Shown here: positions 50,615 through 59,631 of the stretch, piece after piece
Numbering within the stretch: position 1 is the stretch's first letter
Layout: every line of letters begins with the position of its first letter
Assembly: GCA_938046735.1 (NCBI GenBank)
Contig: CALIXF010000003.1
Coordinates: forward strand, 1-64,000
Origin: an uncultured Candidatus Saccharibacteria bacterium
Lineage (GTDB): Bacteria; Patescibacteriota; Saccharimonadia; Saccharimonadales; Saccharimonadaceae
Reading direction: 5' to 3'
Length of the DNA: 64,000 bases
Translations under genes and position numbers: made by a program
The notes under the pieces: generated by a model
Seen by the model: the letters and a program-made list of their open reading frames with translations, nothing else
Told to the model about the DNA's origin: nothing
Database searches by the model: none

Positions 50615-51997
50615 ATGGAAGTAATACAGAGAGCGTGGCATTTTATCACGCGAAAAAAAATAAAGACATTGATCATGATGGTGATCTTAATTTTGATCTC
50701 AACAGTGATTTTGAGTGGTCTTGCAATTAAAAATGGAACGGATCAAGCGGCGAGTAAGATCGGTGAGAAAGTTCAGAGTGCTTTTGTACTCGAGAATAAT
50801 GCAAGGTATAACATGGGAACACCAAGAGGTGCCGGTACGGTTAAAAATAAAGATATCGAGCAAATCACAAAACTTGATGGTGTAACTGGTAGTGTAAGAC
50901 GAATGGATGCGCTAGTAGATCTGAAGAATGCGAAGCAGGCGAGGTTACCTGGTGGAGTAACCGATTATGATGCTAAAAAGGAAAAAGAATACGGCGAAGC
51001 GGTGAATTTTATGGGTGTAAATGATTCTAGCCGTGAGCTAAAATTTAGAACTGAGACATTTAAATTGGTGGCTGGTAGGCACATCAATGAAAATGATAAG
51101 TTTAAGGTGTTAGTACATGAAGATTTTGCAAAAATGAATAAATTGCAGCTTGGTAGTAAAATCAAAGTACAGGCAAATCCACATGATCCGGACAATTTAC
51201 AAAAATCTCATGAATCGGCTGAAGTGGAAATTGTGGGAATTTTTAGCGGAAAAAATTCGCGAAAAGCGGGAGTACGCTCTGAACTATTTGAGAACATTTT
51301 CTATACAGATCTTGCAACGACAAGAAAAGTAAATAAAGTGAATTTGGATAACGAGATTTATCAGAATGTAACCTTCTTTGCAAAAGATGTAAATACGATG
51401 GGGAAGGTGTTAGAACAAGCAAAGAAATTACCAGTGAACTGGAAGATGTATCAATTAACAAAGAGTGAGCAAGAACTTGCTGGTATCACGAGTACAATTA
51501 GTGGAATTTATGGATTAGTATTTGGAGTAATGGTACTTGGAATGGTGATCGGTATTGGGGTATTAGCACTTGTATTATTCTTGTGGATTAACGAAAGAAG
51601 AAAAGAAATTGGTGTATTGCTAGCAATTGGGGTTTCAAAATTTAAAATTATATTGCAGTTTAGTTTAGAAATCTTAATGATCTTTGTAGTAAGTTTTGGT
51701 TTGTCATATTTTACGGCAAAGGCAGTTTCACAAAATATAGGAAATGATTTGGTGGCTCAAGCTTCAAAGAATACGACAAAAGAAATTAATAAATCACTGA
51801 AGGGTGGTAACTTTGGTGCAGATGCAGATTCTTCAGTATCAACAAAGACTATCGATCATATTGATGTGAATGTAGAGCCTAAGTTATTGATCGGAACTGG
51901 TATTTTCGGAGTGATTGTGATCATTGCAGCGGTACTAGTTGCTTCCTCGCCGACTTTGAAGCTAAAACCAAAGAAGCTATTGATGGAAATGGAATAA
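50615..51997 (+). CDS. FtsX-type ABC permease (subunit 1)
   Basis: A 460-aa form starting at the ATG at 50615, behind AAAGGAAT; an in-frame TTG at 50594 is less likely. A helix at about 17-36, a MacB-like external domain (40-290) and three C-terminal helices (about 293-325, 345-372, 425-450) with NERRKEIGVLLAIGVSK. It shows ABC antimicrobial-export or bacitracin-type permease architecture. It is 4 bases upstream of a paralogous permease, so they may form a heterodimer. Strand-specific G-richness returns here after the AT-rich GT cassette. Confidence 0.9.
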   Translation: MEVIQRAWHFITRKKIKTLIMMVILILISTVILSGLAIKNGTDQAASKIGEKVQSAFVLENNARYNMGTPRGAGTVKNKDIEQITKLDGVTGSVRRMDALVDLKNAKQARLPGGVTDYDAKKEKEYGEAVNFMGVNDSSRELKFRTETFKLVAGRHINENDKFKVLVHEDFAKMNKLQLGSKIKVQANPHDPDNLQKSHESAEVEIVGIFSGKNSRKAGVRSELFENIFYTDLATTRKVNKVNLDNEIYQNVTFFAKDVNTMGKVLEQAKKLPVNWKMYQLTKSEQELAGITSTISGIYGLVFGVMVLGMVIGIGVLALVLFLWINERRKEIGVLLAIGVSKFKIILQFSLEILMIFVVSFGLSYFTAKAVSQNIGNDLVAQASKNTTKEINKSLKGGNFGADADSSVSTKTIDHIDVNVEPKLLIGTGIFGVIVIIAAVLVASSPTLKLKPKKLLMEME

Positions 51998-52001
51998 GAA
52001 A

Positions 52002-53240
52002 ATGAATATTGTGTGGCGAGCTGGTTTGGCAGTAAGACGAAAATGGGCAAGAAGTTTGACGTTATTTCTGATCATGGGTTTAATCTTTGCAGCCTTAATT
52101 GCTGGGGCGGTAGTAAAAAAATCAATTGGGGGGATGAGAGAGGCTTTGAATAAAAATTTCCATGCTGGTTTTACGGTGAGCGCAGGATCTGGACTATTGA
52201 AAGAACGGGATGCGCAAAAGATTCTGAAAACAGAAGGAATTAAAAAAGCAAATTTTCAAGCAAATGAATTAGTGGAAACTGGATCACTTAAATTAGTTGA
52301 GGGGGGTGGAGGCGTAACTTTGGATAAGACTGATGAGAGTAAAAATCTGGTAGCTAGTTTTGTTAATGAAAGTACTGAAATTGAAGAATTTTTAAATGGT
52401 AAATATGAAATGCGGGAGGGGCGTGGAATATTAAATGAATCGGATAATGAAGTGCTAATACATGAGGAATTTGCAAAGTTAAACCAAATCAAGGTTGGTG
52501 ATGAGATTGGGATAAGTTTGCTAAAGAAAAAAATGAAGTTGAAAGTTGTTGGAATATTTTCTGGAAAGGACAGCAAACAAACATTCGCTTCAGAGATGAT
52601 AGAAAATAGATTTTTCGTAAGTATGAAGACGCTTGCGAAAATAAAAAGCAAAATGGAATATACGACAGCAAAATATTTAGTGAAGGATCCAAAGCAGGTC
52701 GATGCGGTGATGGGGGCAGTAAAGAAGTTGGACATTGATTTTGGAAAACTAAATATTGAAAATAATTTTGCAAAAAAGGCAGGAATCTATCAAACTGCAG
52801 AAAATGTCGAAAAGATATTAATGAAGATGCTACTTGGTGTCAGTGTGATTGGAATCTTGATTTTGGGGTTTGTGTTGTTGTTCTGGTTCAGAGGGAGAGT
52901 GCATGAAATTGGAACGTTACTGGCAATTGGAAAAACGAAACTGGATATATTTTTGCAAATTTTGGCAGAACTTTTGATTATTGCATCGCTTTGTTTTATG
53001 CCAGCAATAATGGTAGGAAATTTATCCGCAGGGGCTTTAACAGAACGAATTATGAGTGATGCGAATCCGGATCAAACAGGGAATACAACGGATATGGTAC
53101 TTACTAGAAAAAGTTTAGACTTACCAGATTATGTTGAAGTATATTTAAGTGGAATGTCGGTAATTTTACTTTCAATCAGTGGAGCTTCAGTTTCGGTAAT
53201 GAGGCTAAAACCTAAAGAAATTTTAACGAAGATGAAATAG
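52002..53240 (+). CDS. FtsX-type ABC permease (subunit 2)
   Basis: A 412-aa paralogue of the gene before it: helix at about 18-36, external domain (40-280), three helices near 288-310, 325-350 and 380-403, with RGRVHEIGTLLAIGKTK. It sits 4 bases after subunit 1 and 7 before the ATPase gene. A heterodimeric permease pair is inferred. Substrate unknown; a regulatory link to the TCS at 44076-46119 is possible. Confidence 0.9.
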   Translation: MNIVWRAGLAVRRKWARSLTLFLIMGLIFAALIAGAVVKKSIGGMREALNKNFHAGFTVSAGSGLLKERDAQKILKTEGIKKANFQANELVETGSLKLVEGGGGVTLDKTDESKNLVASFVNESTEIEEFLNGKYEMREGRGILNESDNEVLIHEEFAKLNQIKVGDEIGISLLKKKMKLKVVGIFSGKDSKQTFASEMIENRFFVSMKTLAKIKSKMEYTTAKYLVKDPKQVDAVMGAVKKLDIDFGKLNIENNFAKKAGIYQTAENVEKILMKMLLGVSVIGILILGFVLLFWFRGRVHEIGTLLAIGKTKLDIFLQILAELLIIASLCFMPAIMVGNLSAGALTERIMSDANPDQTGNTTDMVLTRKSLDLPDYVEVYLSGMSVILLSISGASVSVMRLKPKEILTKMK

Positions 53241-53247
53241 GAGGAAT

Positions 53248-53880
53248 ATGTCAATTTTAAAGATGAATAATGTGGAATTTACTTATGATAATACAGGAGT
53301 GCAGGTACTTAAGAAGACTAATGTAGAATTTGAAGAAGGAAAATTTTACGCGGTAGTGGGGAAATCTGGATCGGGAAAATCAACTTTCTTGGGACTTTTA
53401 GCGGGGTTAGATACACCAACGGCTGGGGAAATATTGGTAAATAAAATAGATATTGCTGCGATGGGCTATTCATATCACAGAAAGAATAATATTGCGTTAG
53501 TATTTCAGAGTTACAATTTGATCGATTATTTAACACCATTAGAAAATTTAAGACTAGTAAACCAAAAAGCGGATAGTGCAATTTTGGAGAGGATGGGGCT
53601 TGATAAAACAATTGCTAATCGAAATATTATGCATCTTTCGGGAGGGCAACAACAACGAGTAGCGATCGGGCGAGCGTTGGTATCAAGTGCGCCAATCGTA
53701 CTTGCAGATGAGCCAACTGGAAATTTGGATGAAGAAACAACTGATGAGATTATTCAAATTTTAAAGGATGTGGCACATAAAGATAATAAATGCGTGATTG
53801 TGGTAACGCACAGCGACAGATTGGCAAAGGCAGCAGATATCGTATATCAGTTGAAGGAAAAAACTTTGATAAAGAAGTAA
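53248..53880 (+). CDS. ABC ATPase of the FtsX-type transporter
   Basis: A 210-aa compact ATPase with Walker A GKSGSGKST (about 39-47), signature LSGGQQQRVAIGRAL and Walker B IVLADEPTGNLDEE. This is the LolD/MacB/BceA class. AGGAGGAA precedes the ATG. Third gene of the operon with two permeases. The gene order permease-permease-ATPase is the reverse of the common ATPase-first order. Confidence 0.94.
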   Translation: MSILKMNNVEFTYDNTGVQVLKKTNVEFEEGKFYAVVGKSGSGKSTFLGLLAGLDTPTAGEILVNKIDIAAMGYSYHRKNNIALVFQSYNLIDYLTPLENLRLVNQKADSAILERMGLDKTIANRNIMHLSGGQQQRVAIGRALVSSAPIVLADEPTGNLDEETTDEIIQILKDVAHKDNKCVIVVTHSDRLAKAADIVYQLKEKTLIKK

Positions 53881-53989
53881 CATAGAAGATGCTAGATATT
53901 TTTAGTGTTTATGTTAAAATGAGGGTATTGATTCAGAGGTGAATCTTGATTAATCAAAGTTAAAGCGTGGGCGAAAGGAGAGGTGTCCC

Positions 53990-55621
53990 ATGGTAAATAA
54001 AAATATCGAAACAAAAAAAGAGGGATTAAGAAAAAATAGTGATAAACCTTGTAAATATATTTTTGTAACAGGTGGTGTATTGTCGGGCGTTGGTAAGGGA
54101 ATTACTGCGGCCTCGATAGGAGCGATCTTGAAGGCAAAAGGGTACAAGGTGACTATGCAGAAATGCGATCCATATCTTAATGTGGATGCAGGGCTTTTAA
54201 ATCCGGTAGAGCATGGTGAATGCTATGTGACGCATGACGGAGTAGAAACAGATCTTGACCTGGGACATTATGAACGTTTTTTGGATTTTGAAACTAATCG
54301 TTATTCGATTACTTTATCAGGTTCTATTTTTAAAGAGTTAATTGAAAAAGAACGAGCAGGTGGTTTCCATGGAAAAACTGTACAATTAGTGCCACATTTT
54401 ACGAATTTAGTACAAGAAAAAATTATGAAAGCTTCGCTTGATTCAGATATCCACATTGTGGAAGTTGGGGGAACAGTGGGGGATTATGAGGGACTATCTT
54501 TTATTGAGGCGATTAGGTTGTTTGCAAACAAAGTTGGACGACGTAATTGTTTATATGTGGATGTAGTATATGTGCCTTGGATTAATACCTCTAAAGAGCT
54601 AAAAACAAAGCCAGCGCAGAATGCTTTGAAAGATTTGCGGGGATTTGGGATTATTCCAGACGTGGTAGTGTGTCGTACAGAAAAACCAGCACCAAGAGAA
54701 ATTTGTGAGAAAATTGCACGTTTTTCAGGAATTTCGGACACTGCAGTTTTAAACTTGCCAGATATTGACTCGGTTTATGATGTACCATTTAATGTATTAA
54801 AATCGGGGGTACTTGAAATTTTGAATGATTTTGTAGGTGATGATTCAGAACCTGATATGACAAAGTGGTTGGAATTTTCTAAGCGGCGAGCAGAAAAATA
54901 TGAAAAAACAGTGACGGTGGGGTTGGTGGCTAAGTATGTAGGAAACGAAGATACTTATATCTGTGTGACGGAAGCTTTGAAAGCAGCGGCGGCATGGAGT
55001 GGGGTGAATCTTGTGATTAAATGGATAAATGCTGAAAAAGCTGAAGCGAAAGATTTTGCGACGGTGGATGGATTAGTAGTGCCAGGTGGATTTGGTGCAA
55101 GAGGGATTGAGGGGAAAATCATGGCGGCGAAGTATGCGCTCGAGAATGATAAACCTTATCTTGGATTATGTCTTGGCATGCAGGTGGCTTGTATTGCGGC
55201 GGCAAGAAGAGCGGGATTAAAAAAGGCAAACTCGGAAGAATTTGAACCGGAAACGACTGAAAATGTAATCTATATTATGGATGGTCAAAAGGGGAAGGAG
55301 TCAACTGGTGGGACGATGAGATTAGGCGACTATAAAGCTAAACTTGTGAAGGGGAGCAAAACAGCAGAGATTTACGGATCAGAAGAGATTGTTGAAAGGC
55401 ATCGCCATCGTTTTGAGGTTAATCAAAAGTTTTTGAAGGAAATTGAGAGAGGTGGGATTGAAGTTTCTGGAACATCACCAAATGGTAAATTGGTAGAGTT
55501 TGTAGAGGCCCCGGGTTGTAAATTCTTTCAAGCGACACAGGCGCATCCAGAATTTAAATCACGACCACTTAAGGTACATCCTTTATTTCAGGCCTTTATG
55601 GATGTATTAGCCAAGAATTAG
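53990..55621 (+). CDS. pyrG: CTP synthase
   Basis: Converts UTP to CTP using glutamine. The 543-aa protein has the ammonia-ligase domain with KYIFVTGGVLSGVGKGITAASIG and DPYLNVDAGLLNPVEHGECYVT, and a C-terminal class I amidotransferase with LGLCLGMQVACIAAARRA (nucleophile Cys), PGGFGARGIEGKI and a catalytic His near the end (THPEFKSRP region, here AHPEFKSRP). It has about 20 extra N-terminal residues and a strong AGGAGAGGTG ribosome site. Leader of about 65 bases from a TGTTAAAAT box at 53912-53920. One of the few nucleotide pathway enzymes kept. Confidence 0.97.
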   Translation: MVNKNIETKKEGLRKNSDKPCKYIFVTGGVLSGVGKGITAASIGAILKAKGYKVTMQKCDPYLNVDAGLLNPVEHGECYVTHDGVETDLDLGHYERFLDFETNRYSITLSGSIFKELIEKERAGGFHGKTVQLVPHFTNLVQEKIMKASLDSDIHIVEVGGTVGDYEGLSFIEAIRLFANKVGRRNCLYVDVVYVPWINTSKELKTKPAQNALKDLRGFGIIPDVVVCRTEKPAPREICEKIARFSGISDTAVLNLPDIDSVYDVPFNVLKSGVLEILNDFVGDDSEPDMTKWLEFSKRRAEKYEKTVTVGLVAKYVGNEDTYICVTEALKAAAAWSGVNLVIKWINAEKAEAKDFATVDGLVVPGGFGARGIEGKIMAAKYALENDKPYLGLCLGMQVACIAAARRAGLKKANSEEFEPETTENVIYIMDGQKGKESTGGTMRLGDYKAKLVKGSKTAEIYGSEEIVERHRHRFEVNQKFLKEIERGGIEVSGTSPNGKLVEFVEAPGCKFFQATQAHPEFKSRPLKVHPLFQAFMDVLAKN

Positions 55622-55689
55622 AGCGTATTTAAGGCGGATCTTGTGAGAAGTTATAAGGGGTGATGGTTTTTGTGTGATAAAATATAGGT

Positions 55690-57498
55690 ATGGAAAAAAT
55701 CAGAGAGTTATTAAGGGCAGTAATCTCAAGCTTGTATCATGTTGAGGCGGAAATTAATTTAGTGGAAGCACCTAAAGATACGGGGGCTGATTTTGCCACA
55801 AATATAGCAATGAATTTGGCAAAGAACTTAAAAAGAAACCCTATGCAGATTGCCGAAGAGATTCGAGAGAAGACTTTAGAGCTAGATGCGGCGAATGAAA
55901 GGAAAATTTCAGAGATTGAAATTGCGAAACCGGGTTTTATTAATATTAAACTAAGTGATGGTTTTTACAAGCTAGAGCTTGAGAAATATCAGAAGAATTT
56001 TCTGGAAAATATATCACAGGATGAATATTTAGAAAAGACGGTGATTTGTGAGTTTTCTGATCCTAATCCGTTTAAGATTTTGCACGTAGGACATTTATAC
56101 ACTTCAATGGTGGGGGATGCGATTTCACGAATTGTGGAATTTGCTGGTGGTAATGTAGTGCGGGCTAATTTTGGCGGTGATGTGGGGCTACATGTCGCAA
56201 AAAATATGTATGCACTTTTGCAACATAAAGATGAGATTAATGATTTGATGACGACGACGGAGAAAGCTGAATTATTGTCTAAGACTTATGTAGAGGGGGC
56301 GACGGCTTATGAAGAAGATGAGATTGCAAAAGAGAAAATTGTGGAGATTAATAAGAAAATCTACAGAATTGCAGAGGCAGGAGACTCGATTGTGGCTGAG
56401 TTGGAGGGATTAATCGAACGTGATGCGAGCCGGGCGACACTGAATGAATTAGAACTCGCCAAGGTTTATTCCTGGGGAAGAAAGGCTAGTTACCAATATT
56501 TTAAGGATTTCTATAAGAAGATTGGCGTAAAATTTGATCGATATTATCCAGAATCAACGGTGGCAGCGAAGGGACTTGAGATGGTAACAAAGGGCCTTGG
56601 AGACGGAGTGTATGAAGAGTCAGATGGAGCTATCGTGTTTAAGGGGGAGAAGTATGGATTACATACTAGAGTATTCATTAATAAGAACGGTTTGCCAACT
56701 TATGAAGCAAAAGACGTTGGTTTGATTTTTACAAAATGGGAAGATTATCATTTTGATAAATCAATTATTATTACCGGTAACGATATTATTGATTATATGA
56801 AAGTGGTATTAAAATCGGTTGAGCAGTATGCTCCAGAGTTGTCTAAAAGGACATTACACTTAACTCATGGACAGGTGAAACTGCCAGGAAGAGAAAAAAT
56901 GTCTTCAAGAAAGGGAAACTTTTTGAAGGCAGTGGACGTAATTGAACTAATTCGTGAAGAATTAATAAAGGTTCAGGAGGAATTAAGTCAGAATAAAGGT
57001 GAGCCGAATCCAGAAGAAGTAGATTTAAGGATTTTACTAGGTGCAATTCGTTATGCTTTTTTGAAATATAAGGTGGGTGGTGACATCGTCTTTGATGTTA
57101 AAGAATCTGTATCGATGACAGGTAATTCAGGCCCCTATTTACAATATTCGGCAGTGCGTGCACAAAAAGTACTCGGAAAAATTTTAGAGTCTCAGGTCGA
57201 AAAAACGAACAAAAAAGTTGAACAAAAAGAGTGGACTTTAGTAGTTGTTGAAAAGAATTTGATCAAAAAAATTATGCAATATAAAAATGTATTAGGTGAG
57301 GTTGTTGGTGAATTATCTCCAAGTAAATTATGTACTTATTTATATGAGATAGCGCAGGATTTTAGTCGTTTCTACGAGAACGTACAGGTGGTCGGGAGTG
57401 AGTATGAGGTAGAGCGTGGCGCGATAGTATTGGCTTACTTAAAAGTTTTAACACATGGGCTTAGTATTTTGGGAATTGAAATTCCGGAGAAGATGTAA
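55690..57498 (+). CDS. argS: Arginyl-tRNA synthetase
   Basis: Class I synthetase charging tRNA-Arg. The 602-aa protein has an N-terminal additional domain (1-85), FSDPNPFKILHVGHLYTS with HVGH at 132-135, KMSSRKGN at 403-410 (many ArgRS lack a canonical KMSKS; this one is nearly canonical) and a C-terminal anticodon-binding alpha-helical domain. TGATAAAAT ends 6 bases before the ATG (leaderless). The tRNA-Arg(GCG) at 25237 is one of its substrates. It is followed by orn after 2 bases. Confidence 0.96.
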   Translation: MEKIRELLRAVISSLYHVEAEINLVEAPKDTGADFATNIAMNLAKNLKRNPMQIAEEIREKTLELDAANERKISEIEIAKPGFINIKLSDGFYKLELEKYQKNFLENISQDEYLEKTVICEFSDPNPFKILHVGHLYTSMVGDAISRIVEFAGGNVVRANFGGDVGLHVAKNMYALLQHKDEINDLMTTTEKAELLSKTYVEGATAYEEDEIAKEKIVEINKKIYRIAEAGDSIVAELEGLIERDASRATLNELELAKVYSWGRKASYQYFKDFYKKIGVKFDRYYPESTVAAKGLEMVTKGLGDGVYEESDGAIVFKGEKYGLHTRVFINKNGLPTYEAKDVGLIFTKWEDYHFDKSIIITGNDIIDYMKVVLKSVEQYAPELSKRTLHLTHGQVKLPGREKMSSRKGNFLKAVDVIELIREELIKVQEELSQNKGEPNPEEVDLRILLGAIRYAFLKYKVGGDIVFDVKESVSMTGNSGPYLQYSAVRAQKVLGKILESQVEKTNKKVEQKEWTLVVVEKNLIKKIMQYKNVLGEVVGELSPSKLCTYLYEIAQDFSRFYENVQVVGSEYEVERGAIVLAYLKVLTHGLSILGIEIPEKM

Positions 57499-57500
57499 TA

Positions 57501-58031
57501 ATGAAAAAAGCAAAATTGTTATGGATGGATCTGGAAATGACAGGATTGGATCCAGAAAAAGATAGAATCCTTGAGGTTGCGGCAATTGCAACGGATTGGC
57601 AATTTAATATTATAGATAAGATGACAGCGGTAGTGAGAGTACCTGAACAGTTGATTGAAAAGAGGATGGTGGGGAAATTTTGGGAGATACATAAGGAGGC
57701 TCGTGAAGCGTTGGTGAAGCAAAACGTGGATGGACTGGAGTCTTCTATGGTTGAAAAACAAATTTTAAAGTTTATCGAAAAAAACTTTGGTAAAGAGGTT
57801 TATCTTGCAGGGAATTCAATCCATCAGGATAAAAGATTTATTGTGAAAGAATGGCCAGAGTTAGATCACAGATTACATTATCGAATGTTTGATGTGTCGG
57901 CTTGGAAGATTTATTTTGAGAATGTGCTGAACAAAAAATTTACGAAAAGAGAGGCACATCGAGCACTTGATGATATTGAGGGGTCAATTGAAGAAATCAA
58001 ATATTATTTAACTTTTTTAAAGAAGGCTTAG
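57501..58031 (+). CDS. orn: Oligoribonuclease
   Basis: 3'-5' exonuclease that degrades the last short RNA fragments (2-5 nt). The 176-aa protein has the DEDDh pattern: LLWMDLEMTGLDPEKDRILEVA, SIHQDKRFIVKEWPEL, then FDVSAWK and the final HRALDDIEGSI (His and Asp). Length matches the family. It sits between argS and the YjbR-like gene with gaps of 2 and 0 bases, so all three share one transcript. Confidence 0.95.
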   Translation: MKKAKLLWMDLEMTGLDPEKDRILEVAAIATDWQFNIIDKMTAVVRVPEQLIEKRMVGKFWEIHKEAREALVKQNVDGLESSMVEKQILKFIEKNFGKEVYLAGNSIHQDKRFIVKEWPELDHRLHYRMFDVSAWKIYFENVLNKKFTKREAHRALDDIEGSIEEIKYYLTFLKKA

Positions 58032-58346
58032 ATGGAATTTTTGATTGATGAAGTAGGGGGGATAGGGAATTTTACGGAAAAAGCTTTAGTGACTCGTGAT
58101 GGCGGGAATGAGGAGAAGCTATTTTTAGCGCCGAATGGAAAAGTTTTTTTGGTTGATCGAGTAAAAACTGTTGAAATAAGAACGGATAAAAATTTATCAA
58201 GACTACTAAGAGAACGGTATGAGTCTGTAATGGTATCACGTTATTTTGGTAATGGGGGAATTGAGATTGTAATGAGCGGACAAATTCCTCTAGATGAGAT
58301 TTATGATATGGTGAGATTAAGTTACAATTTGACTAAAGACCTTTAA
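58032..58346 (+). CDS. MmcQ/YjbR-like small protein
   Basis: A 104-aa protein. The first half (ALVTRDGGNEEKLFLAPNGKVFLVDRVKTVEIRT) and the second (LSRLLRERYESVMVSRYFGNGGIEIVMSGQIPLDEIYDMVRLSYNL) follow the pattern of MmcQ/YjbR proteins, ending in the typical SYNL. Some members bind DNA; the biochemical role is unknown. It begins directly after the orn stop and is followed by a bidirectional terminator. Moderate confidence in the family. Confidence 0.65.
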   Translation: MEFLIDEVGGIGNFTEKALVTRDGGNEEKLFLAPNGKVFLVDRVKTVEIRTDKNLSRLLRERYESVMVSRYFGNGGIEIVMSGQIPLDEIYDMVRLSYNLTKDL

Positions 58347-58374
58347 AAATAGTCACCGACTGGTGGCTATTTTT
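58345..58374. terminator. Bidirectional terminator between the YjbR-like gene and mscL
   Basis: Stem AAAATAGTCACC/GGTGGCTATTTT (58346-58357 with 58362-58373), one G-T pair, loop GACT; A/T tracts on both sides. Confidence 0.86.
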
Positions 58375-58390
58375 AAAGAAAAGTTTTGAA

Positions 58391-58834
58391 TTATTTTTTG
58401 CGTTGGTCACGAATTTCTTCAAGAACAGTAAGAATTTTATCATCAGTAGTTGGTTCTTTTTCGGCTTCTTTCTTAGCAGAAAGTTTGTTGATAAGACGTA
58501 CGAAAACAAAAATACAGAAAGCAACAATTAGAAAATCAACGATATTTTGAATAAAATTGCCGTAACGGATATGTGCTGCACCGTTGCCGCCGAAGAAATT
58601 TGGGATGGTAATCTCTAATTTAGTAAAATCAATACCGCCAAGTATAACGCCGACGACTGGCATAATGAGATCGTTAACTAGTGAGCTGATAATTTTATTA
58701 AAAGCACCGCCAATAATGACACCTACAGCTAGGTCAAGGACGTTACCATGGTTGATGAAATCACGAAATTCTTTAAGTATGGGATTTACTTTTGTAATAC
58801 TTTTCTTTAGTTTCTTTAAATCAGGATTTTTCAT
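58391..58834 (-). CDS. mscL: Large-conductance mechanosensitive channel
   Basis: Pressure-relief channel of the inner membrane. The 147-aa protein has the MscL core: EFRDFINHGNVLDLAVGVIIGGAFNKIISSLVNDLIMPVVGVILGG (TM1) and a second helix near 95-118 (FLIVAFCIFVFVRLINKL), then a charged C-terminal bundle (KKEAEKEPTTDDKILTVLEEIRDQ). It has an N-terminal extension of about 20 residues. TATAAT ends 7 bases before the ATG (leaderless). Confidence 0.95.
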   Translation of the reverse strand: MKNPDLKKLKKSITKVNPILKEFRDFINHGNVLDLAVGVIIGGAFNKIISSLVNDLIMPVVGVILGGIDFTKLEITIPNFFGGNGAAHIRYGNFIQNIVDFLIVAFCIFVFVRLINKLSAKKEAEKEPTTDDKILTVLEEIRDQRKK

Positions 58835-58880
58835 GTGTTTAATTATAAACGAAAATAAAAAATATACTACTAGGGGCGGA

Positions 58881-59525
58881 TTATACGGCTTTAGCGTTGA
58901 AAGTGGCGTAATTGTTTTTAAGATTAGTGAGGCTTTTTATCTCAGTATCAGTGGCAGCTTTGGCGTTTGGTTTTTTGGTACGTTCATTGGCTTCAGATTG
59001 ATAATTGATGAGGTAAGTAAGTTGGAGAGTAAATTCGCGAATAAGGACACGGTCAAGATGAGCTGAGAGATGAGCGGTTTCAAGAGTGGAATTTAGGGTT
59101 GCATTTTTAGTCTTTTCTTCTTGACTGATAGTGTCTTCGTCGAGGTTCGAGACATCTTCAATGCCAAATTCTTCAGCTAGAGATTTAGCTTCAGTAATCA
59201 TTAATTCATTGAGAATGGCTTTTAATGAGGCGGTATAGGCGCGAAGATCGGAAGATTTAAGAAGATCTCCATATTTTGAAATAGTTTCATCTTTTAGATA
59301 TTTTGACATGAAATAACTACGGATAAGAAGGTCACGGTCGCGGGTATCAATAGTTTTTTTGGTGTTGAAGAGAAGAGAAGTGCCAATGAGAAAAAAGAGA
59401 GCAATAATGGCAATAATGATGTTTTTGGGGGTTAAAAATTCACGGATGTTAAAATGGGATCCGGAAGACTTGTGGTTATGTTTATTTTCGCTTGCAATTT
59501 GTTGCAAATAGGCCATTTTATCCAT
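58881..59525 (-). CDS. Unknown single-pass membrane protein
   Basis: A 214-aa form starting at the ATG at 59525 (MDKMAYLQQI), because TGCTATAAT ends 6 bases upstream; the longer frame (to 59645) reads through the divergent promoter. One membrane helix at about 33-53 (KNIIIAIIALFFLIGTSLLF), followed by a charged, helical extracytoplasmic part (55-214) rich in Leu/Glu/Lys/Thr. It diverges from dnaG. No family is recognised; similar single-span proteins with a helical domain are common in CPR genomes. Function unknown. Confidence 0.68.
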   Translation of the reverse strand: MDKMAYLQQIASENKHNHKSSGSHFNIREFLTPKNIIIAIIALFFLIGTSLLFNTKKTIDTRDRDLLIRSYFMSKYLKDETISKYGDLLKSSDLRAYTASLKAILNELMITEAKSLAEEFGIEDVSNLDEDTISQEEKTKNATLNSTLETAHLSAHLDRVLIREFTLQLTYLINYQSEANERTKKPNAKAATDTEIKSLTNLKNNYATFNAKAV

Positions 59526-59554
59526 AGGAATATTATAGCATAACAGATTTGAGA

Positions 59555-59563
59555 TGGTATAAT
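59555..59563 (+). promoter_or_regulatory. Extended -10 promoter of dnaG
   Basis: TGGTATAAT (hexamer 59558-59563), diverging from the TGCTATAAT on minus that serves the membrane protein at 59525. The leader of about 60 bases to the ATG at 59632 contains two GGAGG-like sites. Confidence 0.62.
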
Positions 59564-59631
59564 TTAAGAAAGACGAGGAGGATAATTTTTCTGATGCAGA
59601 TGGGCGAACGGGAGTGGAGGAAAGAGTTTTA

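Noticed and set aside
52256..52735. 159-aa frame on minus inside the ABC permease gene
   Set aside because: Antisense shadow; no start signal.
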